Shown one piece after another: positions 1-10,573 of a stretch of DNA of 64,000 nucleotides. Position 1 is the first letter of the stretch; every line of letters begins with the position of its first letter. Location of the stretch: the NCBI RefSeq assembly GCF_024362385.1, contig NZ_CP101466.1:868001-932000 (forward strand). The letters are read 5' to 3'. The notes below the pieces were generated by a model that did not search any database, was not told the origin of the DNA, and saw only the letters and a list, made by a program, of their open reading frames with translations. The translations under genes and the position numbers were made by a program. The DNA comes from Arthrobacter sp. DNA4. GTDB taxonomy: Bacteria > Actinomycetota > Actinomycetes > Actinomycetales > Micrococcaceae.

Positions 1-1
1 C

Positions 2-82
2 TCCGTCAAGGTGACGCTCCACACCCGGACGGCCGCCGTCCCGGGCATGCCGGAGAAAAGCCGGGAGCGCCTGAGGCTTTAG
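2..82 (+). CDS. 3' end of an unidentified gene (cut by window edge)
   Basis: An open frame enters from the left edge and stops at TAG 80-82, giving a 26-residue tail rich in Arg, Thr and Val. Codon third positions are mostly G or C, as in the neighbouring genes, so it is probably the end of a real upstream gene. It stops 12 bases before the FemAB gene on the same strand and could be co-transcribed with it. Too little remains to name a family. Confidence 0.4.
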   Translation, partial: SVKVTLHTRTAAVPGMPEKSRERLRL

Positions 83-94
83 ACTTGAGGCTGC

Positions 95-1228
95 ATGTCC
101 GCACGCATCCAGAAGTACCGAAACCGCGCACAAACCCGATTGGACACGGCCCCCTTGCGAGAATTCACCGCACGTTTTGCCACAGCCGAGGAAATTGAAA
201 ACTGGGACAAGCACGTCACGGCCAACCCGAACGGCGGCAACATGCTGCAGTCCGCTGCCTATGCATCGGTCAAGAACGGAAGCGGCTGGAAAGTCCGGTT
301 CCTGGTGCTGGAAGGCCGCGGGAACGCCAGCTACAACCTGGTGCTGGAAAAAAGCTTCCCCGTCCTGGGACGGCTCTGGTACCTCATCAAGGGCCCCGAC
401 CTGGCAGGGGCAGCAGACCTGGGAGGTGCCCTCGAAGCGTGCGCGCAGCTGGTCCGCAGCAGCAAGCTGAGGGTCTTCACCATCAAGGTGGAACCTGACA
501 TCATCGACTCAGCCGAAGCGCAGCAGGAACTGGCAGCCGCCCACCTGGCCAAAGCCCCCAACATCCAGTCCAACGATTCCACCGCCCTGCTGGATATCTC
601 CGGCACGGAAGAGGAAGTCTTTAAAGCCATCTCTTCCCGGGCCAGGAACGCAATCCGGCGCGCAGAGCGCGAGGGCTGCCAGGTGGTCCGGCAGGAACAA
701 GGACCGGAAACCTACCGGGCCCTGTACGACCTGATGGCCAACACCGTCAACGCAAAGGGTTCCATGCCCCTGCGCAGCTATGACTACTACGAGCGGTTCT
801 GGGACGAGTTCTGCAACCGCGGCCAGGGCAACTTCTTCTTCGCCTACGAGGACGGAAAACCCAGCGTGGGTGCCTTCGTCATCAACTACGGGGGCAAGGC
901 AACGTACAAGGACGGCGGTTCCACCCAGAACCGCAAGCAGTACGGGGACTCGCACCTGGTGCAGTGGGCGGCCATCCGGCGAATGCAGGCACTTGGCTGC
1001 ACGGAGTACGACTTTTGCGGCACTCCGCCGGCTGCGCGCATCAAGGACAAGACCCACAACCTCTACGGGATGGGCATGTTCAAGACCAGCTTCACCAAGA
1101 CGGTCACCGACTTTGTGGGCTGCCACGACTACATCCTGTCCCCGCTCCGGCACCGGCTCTGGGTCAACGGTGGAGAGAAAGTGTTCCGCCGGATCGAGAC
1201 CGCACGAACCGGGCAGCAGTTCTACTGA
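95..1228 (+). CDS. FemAB family peptidoglycan interpeptide-bridge transferase (lipid II aminoacyltransferase)
   Basis: 377 residues. FemAB/FemX enzymes move amino acids from aminoacyl-tRNA onto the lysine or ornithine side chain of lipid II at the inner membrane face to build the peptidoglycan cross-bridge. The protein shows two GNAT-like halves. The second carries the family motif region with an RNAIRRAEREG helix near residue 185 and a C-terminal YDFCGTPP block near 305. It lacks the long charged coiled-coil arm found in the next gene, so it may have another position in bridge assembly. ATG start with GAGG a few bases upstream. It is followed 145 bp later by a second FemAB gene, which suggests a two-step bridge. 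The exact residue added cannot be read from sequence. Confidence 0.85.
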   Translation: MSARIQKYRNRAQTRLDTAPLREFTARFATAEEIENWDKHVTANPNGGNMLQSAAYASVKNGSGWKVRFLVLEGRGNASYNLVLEKSFPVLGRLWYLIKGPDLAGAADLGGALEACAQLVRSSKLRVFTIKVEPDIIDSAEAQQELAAAHLAKAPNIQSNDSTALLDISGTEEEVFKAISSRARNAIRRAEREGCQVVRQEQGPETYRALYDLMANTVNAKGSMPLRSYDYYERFWDEFCNRGQGNFFFAYEDGKPSVGAFVINYGGKATYKDGGSTQNRKQYGDSHLVQWAAIRRMQALGCTEYDFCGTPPAARIKDKTHNLYGMGMFKTSFTKTVTDFVGCHDYILSPLRHRLWVNGGEKVFRRIETARTGQQFY

Positions 1229-1373
1229 CCTGCTGCCGCGAAGGCGCTCTCTCCTGAGCGCCCCGCGCGGCCCGCACGCACCGGTGCCGGCAGCCCTGAA
1301 CACCGTCCACCCTGAACACCCTCCACCCAGCGCGAGCCCACGGGCCGCGAAGAGTCCAGAAGAAGGTCACCCC

Positions 1374-2690
1374 TTGAATCCAGTTTCCGCCGCGACCGGG
1401 CTTGAATACGCCAACCTCAGCGACGCCGAATTCGAGGCCTTCGCCCTGAAGCACCCGCAGAACAGCTTCCTGCAGTCCATCGACTTCGCCCGCTTCCAGC
1501 GTGCCCGGGGCCAGCAGGTGGAACTCTTCGGGGTCCGGCGCGACGGCGAGCTGGTGGCCGCGGGAAAGCTCAACTACACCACCACCCGGCTGGGCTATAC
1601 CGTCTGCGAGTGTGCCAAGGGCCCCCTCATGGACTACTCGGACCGGGACCTGGTGCGCGCCGTCGTCGGGCTTCTCCGCAAGCATGCCGCTGAGCGCAAA
1701 GCGGCTGAACTGCGGATCTCGCCGAACATCAGGTACATCGCACGTGACGCTGACGGTGCGGAGCACCCGGACATCGAGGACAACAGGCCGCTGGTGGCGG
1801 ACCTGGAACAGCTCGGATTCCAGCACCAGGGCCTGGACATGAACTTCATCAACGTCAACTGGATGTTCATCAAGAACCTGGTGGGGATCCAGGACGCCGA
1901 AGAGCTGATCATGGGCACCAGCTACCGCACGCGCAAAGCCATCCGCAAGGCGGAAAAGAACGGCGTCTTCCTGGAACAGGCCACCCTGGAGACGCTGGAC
2001 GATTTCTACGGTGCATTGAGCCGGGCAGGCGACGAAAAAGGGTTCGTGTACCGCGAACGCGCCTATTACGAGAACCTGCTCCGCACCACCTCCGCGGAGT
2101 TCACCAAGCTGATGATGGCCAAGATCGACATCCCGGCCTACCGCAAATCCATCACCGAACGGCTGGCTGCGGAGTCGGCCACAGCGGCGGACCTCCGCCG
2201 CGAGGTGGAGGAGACCGGCAGCAAGAAAAAGGCCAACCGGCTCAAAGTGGTCCAGGACCTGGTGGACAGCTACGAGCGGAGCCTGAAGGACATTGAACGC
2301 TTCCCGGACTCGGTGGGAACGGCCACCGTGGCGGCCATCCACTTCGTCTGCTACGGCGATGAGGTGGTGTGCGTGATCGGCGGCACCGTGCAGGACTACA
2401 TCTATTTCAACGGCGCAACCTCCCTCTACTGGGGAATGATGCTGCACGCCCTGGAGAAGGGCTACCCGCGGTACAACTTCTACGGCACGTTCGGCATCTC
2501 CGGGCAGGACGAGGAAGGCCACGGCGGCTACGAATTCAAGAAGGGATTCGGCGGGGAAGTGGTCCAGCTGGTGGGGGACTTCGTAAGCCCGGTGCGCCCG
2601 GCCGTCTTCCACGCCAACCGGCTGGCCAGGTCCGCTGCCGCTGCCGCCCGCACCCTGCTGGGTAAACTGCCGCTGAAGCGCGCATCCTGA
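1374..2690 (+). CDS. FemAB family peptidoglycan interpeptide-bridge transferase, with coiled-coil arm
   Basis: 438 residues from a TTG start at 1374, chosen because AGAAGAAGG lies 8-16 bases upstream and homology to FemAB begins shortly after. The frame stays open much further upstream (to about 780), but that part is antisense-quality sequence overlapping the first femAB gene. GNAT-like halves flank a highly charged helical stretch at about residues 250-310 (ITERLAAESATAADLRRE followed by a Lys/Glu-rich run), matching the tRNA-binding coiled-coil arm of classical FemA/FemX. RTRKAIRKAEKNG near residue 185 parallels the first protein. Likely lipid II:amino-acid transferase acting after or before its neighbour. 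Substrate not determinable. Confidence 0.85.
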   Translation: MNPVSAATGLEYANLSDAEFEAFALKHPQNSFLQSIDFARFQRARGQQVELFGVRRDGELVAAGKLNYTTTRLGYTVCECAKGPLMDYSDRDLVRAVVGLLRKHAAERKAAELRISPNIRYIARDADGAEHPDIEDNRPLVADLEQLGFQHQGLDMNFINVNWMFIKNLVGIQDAEELIMGTSYRTRKAIRKAEKNGVFLEQATLETLDDFYGALSRAGDEKGFVYRERAYYENLLRTTSAEFTKLMMAKIDIPAYRKSITERLAAESATAADLRREVEETGSKKKANRLKVVQDLVDSYERSLKDIERFPDSVGTATVAAIHFVCYGDEVVCVIGGTVQDYIYFNGATSLYWGMMLHALEKGYPRYNFYGTFGISGQDEEGHGGYEFKKGFGGEVVQLVGDFVSPVRPAVFHANRLARSAAAAARTLLGKLPLKRAS

Positions 2691-2724
2691 GAGTCCATCA
2701 ACCGCGCACAGGGAGGAACCGGGC

Positions 2725-4212
2725 ATGACCAACCGGCCCGAACGGCCAGGGTCCAGGCCGAAGACTGACGGCCTGCCCAAGACTGAACCACTGACCCCTG
2801 CGCAGCTTAGGCAGGACGCCGCCGCCAAGAGGATGCTGCGCCGCCTGGTGCAGGGCGAGAATCCTCCCACGGCTCCGCTGAGCATCGTGGACCGGTTGGC
2901 GGGCAGCCCGTACGCCAACCCCACCATCCAGGTGGGCGGCGTGGATACGTCCGCGCGCAAAACCCTGGACTTCGCCCTGCACCTGGCTGAGACCATGTTC
3001 CGCTACGGCGCGGGTGCCCTGGAAGTCGAAACCAGCATCATCGCGGTCACGGCGGCCCTGGGGCTGAAGAACATCGAAGTGGACATCACCAACCAGTCAG
3101 TGGGCATCAACTATGCGCCCAAGGACCAGACCCCCATCGCCCTGCTGCGCGTGGTGCGGTCCTGGACCAACAATTACGCCGGCCTGGCCAAGGTGCACCA
3201 ACTGGTCACCGACATCGTGGCCGGAGGTGTGGGCCGTGACGAAGCGATCCGCAGGCTCAATGAGGCCATCACCAGCCCCAAGCCCTACCCGCGGTGGATG
3301 GTCACCGTGGCGTTCGGCATTTTCGCCGCCGTGTTCGTGGGGGTGCTGGGCGGCGGGCCGGTGTCGTCCGTGATCGCGTTCGTGGCCAACATCGGCATCA
3401 GCCTGCTGGCCCGGCAGCTGGGACGATGGCGGGTTCCTGACTTCTTCATCACCGCGAGCTGCTCTTTCGTGGTCACCATGCTGGCGCTGTTGCTCTGGCA
3501 GCTGGGGCTCACCACGTCGCCGTCCATTGTGGTGGTGGGTGGCATCCTGCTGCTCCTGCCCACCGGGCGCCTGGTCTCCTCCGTGCAGGACGCCATCAAC
3601 GGCTTCCCCGTGACTGCGGCGGGGCGGTTCCTGTCCACCCTGCTGACCTTCGGCGCCATCGTGGCGGGCATCGCTGTGGCCTTCGTGGTGGGGGAGTTGA
3701 CCGGGCTGCAGCGCATCGACGTAACGCAGACCTTCCCGCCCGCCTACGATCTGTGGGTCCTGATCCTCTTCGTGGCCGCCGCCGTGATGGCCATCGGCAT
3801 CACGGAACAGACCACGTGGAAGCTCCTGCTGCCCACGGCAGCCGTGGGCGTGGCCGGTTACCTGGTGTTGCTCGGCTGTGGCCAGTTGGGCATCGGGGAC
3901 CGGTTTGCGCCTGCCATGGCCGCCGTCGTCATTGGCCTGCTGGCACGGGTGGTGGCCTTGCGCATGGGCGCACCGCAGCTGGTGGTGGCCGTGCCTGCGG
4001 CACTCATCCTGCTGCCGGGCCTCACGATTTTCCGGTCCATGTATGTGCTCACCGTTGAGGAGTCTGAAGTCCTGGCGGGTGCCGGCGGGATGCTCAGTGC
4101 CGGCGCCATTGTGCTGGGTACGGCCGGCGGGATTGTGCTGGGCGACGTGCTGGCCCGTCCGCTGACCCGCAGCCTGGCAAGCAACGAGCGGCGCCGGGCC
4201 CGCCGCCGCTAA
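2725..4212 (+). CDS. threonine/serine exporter family protein (ThrE-like)
   Basis: 495 residues, close to the roughly 489 of Corynebacterium glutamicum ThrE, which exports threonine and serine using proton motive force. The N-terminal half (about residues 60-280) is the ThrE domain with a soluble segment followed by membrane helices starting near PRWMVTVAFGIFAAVF. The C-terminal half (about 300-480) contains several further helices of the ThrE_2 type. About ten membrane segments are visible in all. ATG start with AGGGAGG 7-13 bases upstream. It starts 34 bp after the femAB gene in the same direction, so co-transcription is possible. It converges on the minus-strand siderophore-interacting protein gene. 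Confidence 0.85.
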   Translation: MTNRPERPGSRPKTDGLPKTEPLTPAQLRQDAAAKRMLRRLVQGENPPTAPLSIVDRLAGSPYANPTIQVGGVDTSARKTLDFALHLAETMFRYGAGALEVETSIIAVTAALGLKNIEVDITNQSVGINYAPKDQTPIALLRVVRSWTNNYAGLAKVHQLVTDIVAGGVGRDEAIRRLNEAITSPKPYPRWMVTVAFGIFAAVFVGVLGGGPVSSVIAFVANIGISLLARQLGRWRVPDFFITASCSFVVTMLALLLWQLGLTTSPSIVVVGGILLLLPTGRLVSSVQDAINGFPVTAAGRFLSTLLTFGAIVAGIAVAFVVGELTGLQRIDVTQTFPPAYDLWVLILFVAAAVMAIGITEQTTWKLLLPTAAVGVAGYLVLLGCGQLGIGDRFAPAMAAVVIGLLARVVALRMGAPQLVVAVPAALILLPGLTIFRSMYVLTVEESEVLAGAGGMLSAGAIVLGTAGGIVLGDVLARPLTRSLASNERRRARRR

Positions 4213-4232
4213 GCCACGGCCGCCTTTCCAGG

Positions 4233-5072
4233 CTAGATCTGGCCGACGGGAAGCTTCTTCTCAGCCTGGAAGACGTCCTCTACCCGGCCCTGCGCCCAGT
4301 ACCCGGAGAGGGACACCTGCCGGCGCTCCAGTCCGCGCTGTTTGAACAGGACCTCGCGCAGGGCTTTCATGTAGCCGCGTTCGCCGTGCGCAAAAACATC
4401 CACCGTGCCATCGGGCCATTCCGCGCTTACCACTGCGTTCACCAGCAGATCGCTGGAACCCGCCGATGTGCCGTTGCGGGGCAGCCACGTGATGCGTAGT
4501 CCTGCCGGGGCGGCAATGGGCTGGATGTCCGCCTCGGAGCCGATCTCCAAAAAGGCCAGCCCGGTTGCGCCTGCCGGCAGTGACTCGATGCAGGCGGCGA
4601 TGGCGGGCAGGGCCGCCTCGTCACCGGCAAAGAGGTACCAGTCGGCCTCGGGGTTGGGGTTGTACGCGCCGCCGGGGCCGGTAAAGATCAGCGGCTCACC
4701 CGGCTGGGCGTTGGCCGCCCACGGACCGGCAAACCCCTCATCGCCATGGACCACGAAGTCGATGGCCAGCTCCCGGGCCTCGGGATCCACCCAGCGCAGC
4801 GTATAGGTACGGGTGAAGGGCCACTGCTCCCGCGGCATGGTTTCCCGCACCGTCCAGAGATCCAGCGGGGAGGGGTACTCCACGCCGGGCTGTGGGAAGA
4901 CGATCTTCACGTAACGGTCAACGAACCCGTTGTTGACGAAATCGCCGAAGCCCTCTCCGCCGGTCACAATCCGGACCATGTGCGGGGAGAGCTGTTCCTT
5001 CCGCAGCACGGTGAGGTTGACCTGCGGGCGGCTCTTCTTGGTTGCGCTGGTGGCGGCGGGGACAGTGCTCAT
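4233..5072 (-). CDS. siderophore-interacting protein (FAD-dependent ferric-siderophore reductase family)
   Basis: 279 residues of the ViuB/SIP family. These cytoplasmic flavoproteins reduce imported ferric siderophores to release iron. The N-terminal FAD-binding barrel includes RTYTLRW near residue 85 (the R-x-Y-S/T FAD motif), GPGGAYNP near 145 and WYLFAGDEAALPAI near 155. The C-terminal NAD(P)H-binding lobe ends in GYWAQGRVED. The start overlaps an imperfect DtxR-box-like sequence at 5072-5090, and the window encodes a DtxR/IdeR homologue at 24871, which suggests iron control (inference). It lies 13 bp downstream of ung on the same strand. Confidence 0.88.
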   Translation of the reverse strand: MSTVPAATSATKKSRPQVNLTVLRKEQLSPHMVRIVTGGEGFGDFVNNGFVDRYVKIVFPQPGVEYPSPLDLWTVRETMPREQWPFTRTYTLRWVDPEARELAIDFVVHGDEGFAGPWAANAQPGEPLIFTGPGGAYNPNPEADWYLFAGDEAALPAIAACIESLPAGATGLAFLEIGSEADIQPIAAPAGLRITWLPRNGTSAGSSDLLVNAVVSAEWPDGTVDVFAHGERGYMKALREVLFKQRGLERRQVSLSGYWAQGRVEDVFQAEKKLPVGQI

Positions 5073-5090
5073 AAGGCAAGCCTAGCTAGG
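5072..5090 (-). promoter_or_regulatory. possible DtxR/IdeR box at the siderophore-interacting gene start
   Basis: On the minus strand the core TAGGCTTGCCTTA partly matches the actinobacterial iron-box consensus TTAGGTTAGGCTAACCTAA (about 11 of 19 positions). It abuts the start codon. The match is imperfect, so this is a suggestion supported mainly by the gene's role in iron. Confidence 0.3.
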
Positions 5091-5856
5091 GGAGCGGCGG
5101 GAGTTCCCAGGTTACGTCCCGCGCACCCTGTTCCCGGAGCAGCTGGTTCACGCGGCTGAACGGCCTGGAACCAAAGAACCCCCGGGACGCGGACAATGGA
5201 CTGGGGTGCGGGCTGGTGACCGCGGGGGCGCTTACCAGGAGCGGCCTGACGCCCTCAGCCTCCTTGCCCCACAACACCGCCACCAGCGGCATCCCGGACC
5301 CGTCCGGGGACTTGCGGGCGGCCAGCGCGGTGACTGCCGCCGTCGTAATTTCCTCCCAGCCTTTGCCCCGGTGGGAGCCAGCCGCGCCGGCCCGGACGGT
5401 GAGCACCCGGTTCAGGAGCAGCACCCCCTGCTCCGTCCACGCCGACAAATCTCCATGGACGCGCGGAGGAATTCCCAGGTCCGATTCCAGCTCCCGGTAG
5501 ATGTTGACCAGGCTGCGGGGGAGGGGCCGGACGTGCGGTTCAACCGAAAACGACAGGCCGACGGCGTGTCCCGGCGTGGGGTAGGGGTCCTGCCCCACGA
5601 TGAGGACCTTCACGTCCGCGAGGGGCTGGCGGAAGGCGCGCAGGACGTTCGACGGCGGCGGCAGGAGCTGGTGCCCGGCCGCCTCTTCGTCTGCGAGGAA
5701 CGCCAGGACCTTCCGGAGCTGGGCTTCCACGCCCTGCAGCGCCGCGGCCCAGTCCGGAGCCATCAGCTCTGCCAGTGGCAGCTGCGCCAGATCGGCGAAG
5801 CCGGCGGCGTCCGCAGGGTCCTGGTGCAGCTCGAAGAGGGCATCCGGTTCAAACAT
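5086..5856 (-). CDS. ung: uracil-DNA glycosylase, family 1
   Basis: 256 residues from ATG at 5856. Removes uracil from DNA to start base-excision repair. The catalytic water-activating motif VGQDPYP is near residue 85, with GLSFSV shortly after, and the DNA-intercalating HPSPLSA motif is near residue 215. The frame is open to a GTG nine codons upstream, but neither start has a Shine-Dalgarno sequence. AACAAT sits 6 bases before the ATG, as expected of a leaderless -10 element. The siderophore-interacting gene follows 13 bp downstream. Confidence 0.93.
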   Translation of the reverse strand: MFEPDALFELHQDPADAAGFADLAQLPLAELMAPDWAAALQGVEAQLRKVLAFLADEEAAGHQLLPPPSNVLRAFRQPLADVKVLIVGQDPYPTPGHAVGLSFSVEPHVRPLPRSLVNIYRELESDLGIPPRVHGDLSAWTEQGVLLLNRVLTVRAGAAGSHRGKGWEEITTAAVTALAARKSPDGSGMPLVAVLWGKEAEGVRPLLVSAPAVTSPHPSPLSASRGFFGSRPFSRVNQLLREQGARDVTWELPPLP

Positions 5857-5987
5857 CGTTCCATTGTTGCAGGGACGGTGCACAGCGGGCCGGGAACATT
5901 CAGCCGGCTTGGCTTAAATGACACCCTTGTTATTCGGCGGCTAGCATAGGGGTAAGACATTGACCGTTACCAGCGAAGGAGTGTGCC

Positions 5988-6317
5988 GTGGCGGAACCGG
6001 CCCGGGAACACCTGCCGGAGCAGGACCCAGGGAAGTCCCTCCTGGCGGATTTCATCCTTCGTGAGTCCTCCCTGTCCGAGCGTGAACAACAAATGCTGGC
6101 CCTGGAACGGCAGTGGTGGAAGTACGCGGGAGCCAAGGAGCAGGCGATCCGTGACCTGTTTGACCTCTCCGCCACCCATTACTACCAGCTCCTGAACGCG
6201 TTGATCGACCGCGAGGATGCGCTGGCCCACGATCCCATGCTGATCAAGAGATTGCGTAGACTACGTACGTCGCGCCACCGTGCACGTACTGCCCGGCGCC
6301 TGGGATCCGACGCTTAA
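5988..6317 (+). CDS. DUF3263 domain-containing protein
   Basis: 109 residues. DUF3263 proteins are small actinobacterial proteins resembling HTH/sigma-factor region 4 folds. The segment LSEREQQMLALERQWWKYAG followed by AIRDLFDLSATHYYQLLNAL is the family signature. Basic C-terminus (RLRRLRTSRHRARTARR). GTG start with GAAGGAG 5-11 bases upstream. Precedes the LytR_C gene by 51 bp, a pairing common in related genomes. Function not established; DNA binding is a reasonable guess. Confidence 0.8.
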   Translation: MAEPAREHLPEQDPGKSLLADFILRESSLSEREQQMLALERQWWKYAGAKEQAIRDLFDLSATHYYQLLNALIDREDALAHDPMLIKRLRRLRTSRHRARTARRLGSDA

Positions 6318-6368
6318 GACGCCCCAGGCCGGGACAACAGCCGCAATCAACAAGGATGTCCTTCCACC

Positions 6369-7010
6369 ATGACCAGATACGCCCGCGATGAATTCGACAA
6401 AGTCCCGGAGGCTGCGTCGCGACAAGGTGTCCACCGGACGGCCTCGGCCCCGTCCCGCGTGCGGCTGTGGCCCATCCTGGCGATGGGAGTGGCGGCCCTG
6501 GCCATAGGGTTGGTGTCCTTCCTGATCCTTCCCAAACTTGGCTTCAACGCCACCGCCAGCCAGGCCTCCGCCAGCGTGGAGTCAGCTCCGCTGGCCGGCA
6601 CCGGCACAGCCCCTTCGGCCACGCCTTCGGCTTCCGCGCCCGTGACGTCCCCGGCGCCCCCCGCCTCTTCCGAGCCAACCCAGGACGCCGGCCCCTCCCC
6701 GGAGTCCACGGCCTCTGCCACCCAGCAGGCTGCTGTCGACAGGACCCAGGCAGTTGCCATCTACAACGCCGCCGGCACGGCGGGGCTGGCCAGCCGGGTA
6801 GGCGGAACCGTCCAAGCAGACGGATGGCGGCTGGGCCAGGTTGGCAACTGGTCCGGAGCCCCGCAAAAGTCCTCCGTGATCTTCTACGCCGGCCCCCAGC
6901 ACCTGGCCAGCGCCCAGGCGCTTGCCGGGCTGCTGAACATCCCCACCGTGGTGGACAGCACCGAATTCCAGTCGCCGCTCGTCGTGGTCCTGGGCCCGGG
7001 TTACCGGTAG
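6369..7010 (+). CDS. LytR C-terminal domain protein, membrane-anchored
   Basis: 213 residues. A short cytoplasmic N-terminus is followed by one membrane helix (about residues 35-58, [20 protein letters not shown]), a Ser/Ala/Pro-rich extracytoplasmic linker (about 60-120) and a LytR_C domain (about 125-213) beginning [17 protein letters not shown]. LytR_C domains occur on cell-envelope proteins and are often attached to LCP ligases, but no LCP catalytic domain is present here. ATG start with AAGGATG upstream. Probable cell-wall role at the outer membrane face; exact job unknown. Confidence 0.75.
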   Translation: MTRYARDEFDKVPEAASRQGVHRTASAPSRVRLWPILAMGVAALAIGLVSFLILPKLGFNATASQASASVESAPLAGTGTAPSATPSASAPVTSPAPPASSEPTQDAGPSPESTASATQQAAVDRTQAVAIYNAAGTAGLASRVGGTVQADGWRLGQVGNWSGAPQKSSVIFYAGPQHLASAQALAGLLNIPTVVDSTEFQSPLVVVLGPGYR

Positions 7011-7075
7011 CCGCACGCCGTCCAGTAACGCAGGTCCGGTCTCCACCTGGCCCCAAACGGAAAGAGTTGTTCATC

Positions 7076-7282
7076 ATGGCACTGGGAACCGTGAAATGGT
7101 TCAACGCTGAAAAGGGCTACGGCTTCATCACCGTTGACGGCTCCGGTGATGACATTTTTGTCCACTGGTCCGCAATCCAGGGGGAGGGGTACCGTGCCCT
7201 GGCCGAGGGGCAGCGGGTCCAGCTCGATGTGGGCGAGGGGGAAAAGGGTCCGCAGGCGGAAAACGTCCGGCCGGCGCAGTGA
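7076..7282 (+). CDS. cold-shock protein (CspA family)
   Basis: 68 residues, the standard size for a single cold-shock domain. Binds single-stranded RNA/DNA and acts as an RNA chaperone. RNP1-like KGYGFITV (residues 15-22) and RNP2-like DIFVHWSAI are both present after the opening [11 protein letters not shown]. The start is ATG at 7076; the longer upstream open frame is a shadow of the LytR_C gene. The stop codon overlaps the ATG of the next gene (TGATG), so the two may be translationally coupled. Confidence 0.95.
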   Translation: MALGTVKWFNAEKGYGFITVDGSGDDIFVHWSAIQGEGYRALAEGQRVQLDVGEGEKGPQAENVRPAQ

Positions 7283-8547
7283 TGCCTGCTTTGCGACCCG
7301 GTGTCCGCGTCCGCGCGGCCCTCGCCCTGTCCGCGGGAGCGGTTCTTTCGATGACGGCATGCGCCGGCACCGGCGGCAACGCCAGGGTGGAAACGGCGGA
7401 GGCCTCCGGCGACGGCGTCCTGCGGGTGGGGCTGGTCCTGGACAACGCCGGTGACAATGCCTTCCTTAACGCGCCCCAGCTGGCTGCCGCCAAGCTCGCC
7501 GTCCAGGACATCAACGCCGCCGGCGGACACAAAGGCCGGCCGGTGGAGCTCCTCCCGGTGCACCCGGGCCAGGACACGGGAAGGCAGGCAAAGGACCTCG
7601 CCGCCAAAGCGGATGTGGTGATCGGACCCACTGACTCCAGCCACGCAGCCGCCGCGGTGGACGTTCTGTCCCACGCGCGCATACCGCTCATCTCGCTTAC
7701 CAACACTGCTGCAGGCCTGTCGGGGCTTACCAGCGGAGGCTACTATTTCCGCACCGCCACGGCCGACGTCGCCCAGGGCCCCGTGTTGGCAAAACTCGCC
7801 AAGGACTCCGGCGCTGCCACCATCGGCGTGCTGTACCAGGAAGGCTCCTACGGCAAGGACCTCTCCGCTGCCGTCACGGACGCTGCGAGAAAGTCCGGAC
7901 TCACGGTCCTGCCCGGAGCCGGCTTCAAGGACGGTGCCGCCGCCGAAGCCGCGCGCTCCATGGCAAAGGCCAAGCCGGACGCCGTTGTCCTGATTGCCCG
8001 CGAGGGCGCGCAGGACGCCCTGGACGGGCTGGACAGCGCCGGCCTCAGCGGTTCACAGATCATCCTCAGCGACGGCGCGTTTGCCCGTTACGGATCCAGG
8101 CTCGCCTCCGGGACCCTGGAGGGCGCACGTGCCGTCGTCCCCGGACAGTTGCCCACCGCTGCGTTCCAGGCAAAACTGCTGGCGGTGGACCCTGCCCTCA
8201 AGGACCTCTCCTACGCTGCCGAAACCTACGATGCCGTTACGCTGGCGGCCCTCGCCGCAGTACGTGCCCAGGATGACGCCGGACGCTCCATTGCCGCCAA
8301 CCTGATTGCCGTCTCCGGAGGGGCAGCCGACCCTGGAGCCGGAGTGCCGACCGCCCCATGCTTGAGCTACAAGGAGTGCCTGGACGGCCTTGCTGCCGGC
8401 CCGGACATCAACTATGACGGCGAATCGGGCCCGGTGGCCTTCGATGCCAAGGGCGACATCACCACGGCCCTCTTCTCCGTGTACACCTTCGGACCCGACA
8501 ACAACCCCGCCCTGTCGGGCCGGGAGACAGCCGGACACTCCGGCTGA
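7282..8547 (+). CDS. ABC transporter substrate-binding lipoprotein, branched-chain amino-acid type
   Basis: 421 residues from ATG 7282 (a GTG one codon earlier at 7279 is also possible). Signal peptide ends in the lipobox SMTAC, with lipidated Cys at 27. The mature part is a type I periplasmic-binding fold: LRVGLVLDNAGDNAFLN opens it and VVIGPTDSSHAAAAVDVL marks the ligand-binding hinge. Such proteins deliver amino acids or related ligands to LIV-type ABC permeases, but no permease or ATPase gene is adjacent, so it acts with components encoded elsewhere or as a sensor. Its start overlaps the cold-shock gene stop, which is an odd partner. Confidence 0.82.
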   Translation: MPALRPGVRVRAALALSAGAVLSMTACAGTGGNARVETAEASGDGVLRVGLVLDNAGDNAFLNAPQLAAAKLAVQDINAAGGHKGRPVELLPVHPGQDTGRQAKDLAAKADVVIGPTDSSHAAAAVDVLSHARIPLISLTNTAAGLSGLTSGGYYFRTATADVAQGPVLAKLAKDSGAATIGVLYQEGSYGKDLSAAVTDAARKSGLTVLPGAGFKDGAAAEAARSMAKAKPDAVVLIAREGAQDALDGLDSAGLSGSQIILSDGAFARYGSRLASGTLEGARAVVPGQLPTAAFQAKLLAVDPALKDLSYAAETYDAVTLAALAAVRAQDDAGRSIAANLIAVSGGAADPGAGVPTAPCLSYKECLDGLAAGPDINYDGESGPVAFDAKGDITTALFSVYTFGPDNNPALSGRETAGHSG

Positions 8548-8597
8548 TCGCCCTGGGCGAAGCCGCTGCTTCCCGCAGGGCATCAAGCGTCTTTTCG

Positions 8598-8624
8598 CTT
8601 GCACTCTCACCGGGGGAGTGCTAA
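8598..8624 (+). promoter_or_regulatory. CIRCE element 1 (HrcA operator) upstream of groEL
   Basis: Inverted repeat CTTGCACTC-9 bases-GAGTGCTAA. The right half is a perfect CIRCE half site and the left half matches 7 of 9. TTGCAC (8599-8604) and TAATTA (8622-8627), 17 bases apart, could be the promoter hexamers embedded in it. Confidence 0.88.
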
Positions 8625-8632
8625 TTATTGAC

Positions 8633-10472
<1,840 letters not shown>

Positions 10473-10507
10473 GCCTCCCGGCCGGGACCTGCCCCGACCA
10501 GTTACGA

Positions 10508-10545
10508 AAGTGCGGCCCCCTCTTCGGAGGGGGCCGCACTTTTTT
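10508..10545 (+). terminator. Rho-independent terminator of groEL
   Basis: Perfect 15-bp stem (10508-10522 with 10527-10541), TTCG loop, followed by a run of T. Confidence 0.95.
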
Positions 10546-10573
10546 GTCCCGGTGCCAGGATCCTGCCAGGGAT

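Noticed and set aside
1164..2996. 610-codon minus-strand open frame over femAB
   Set aside because: Mirror of the well-supported FemAB gene; no recognisable domain.
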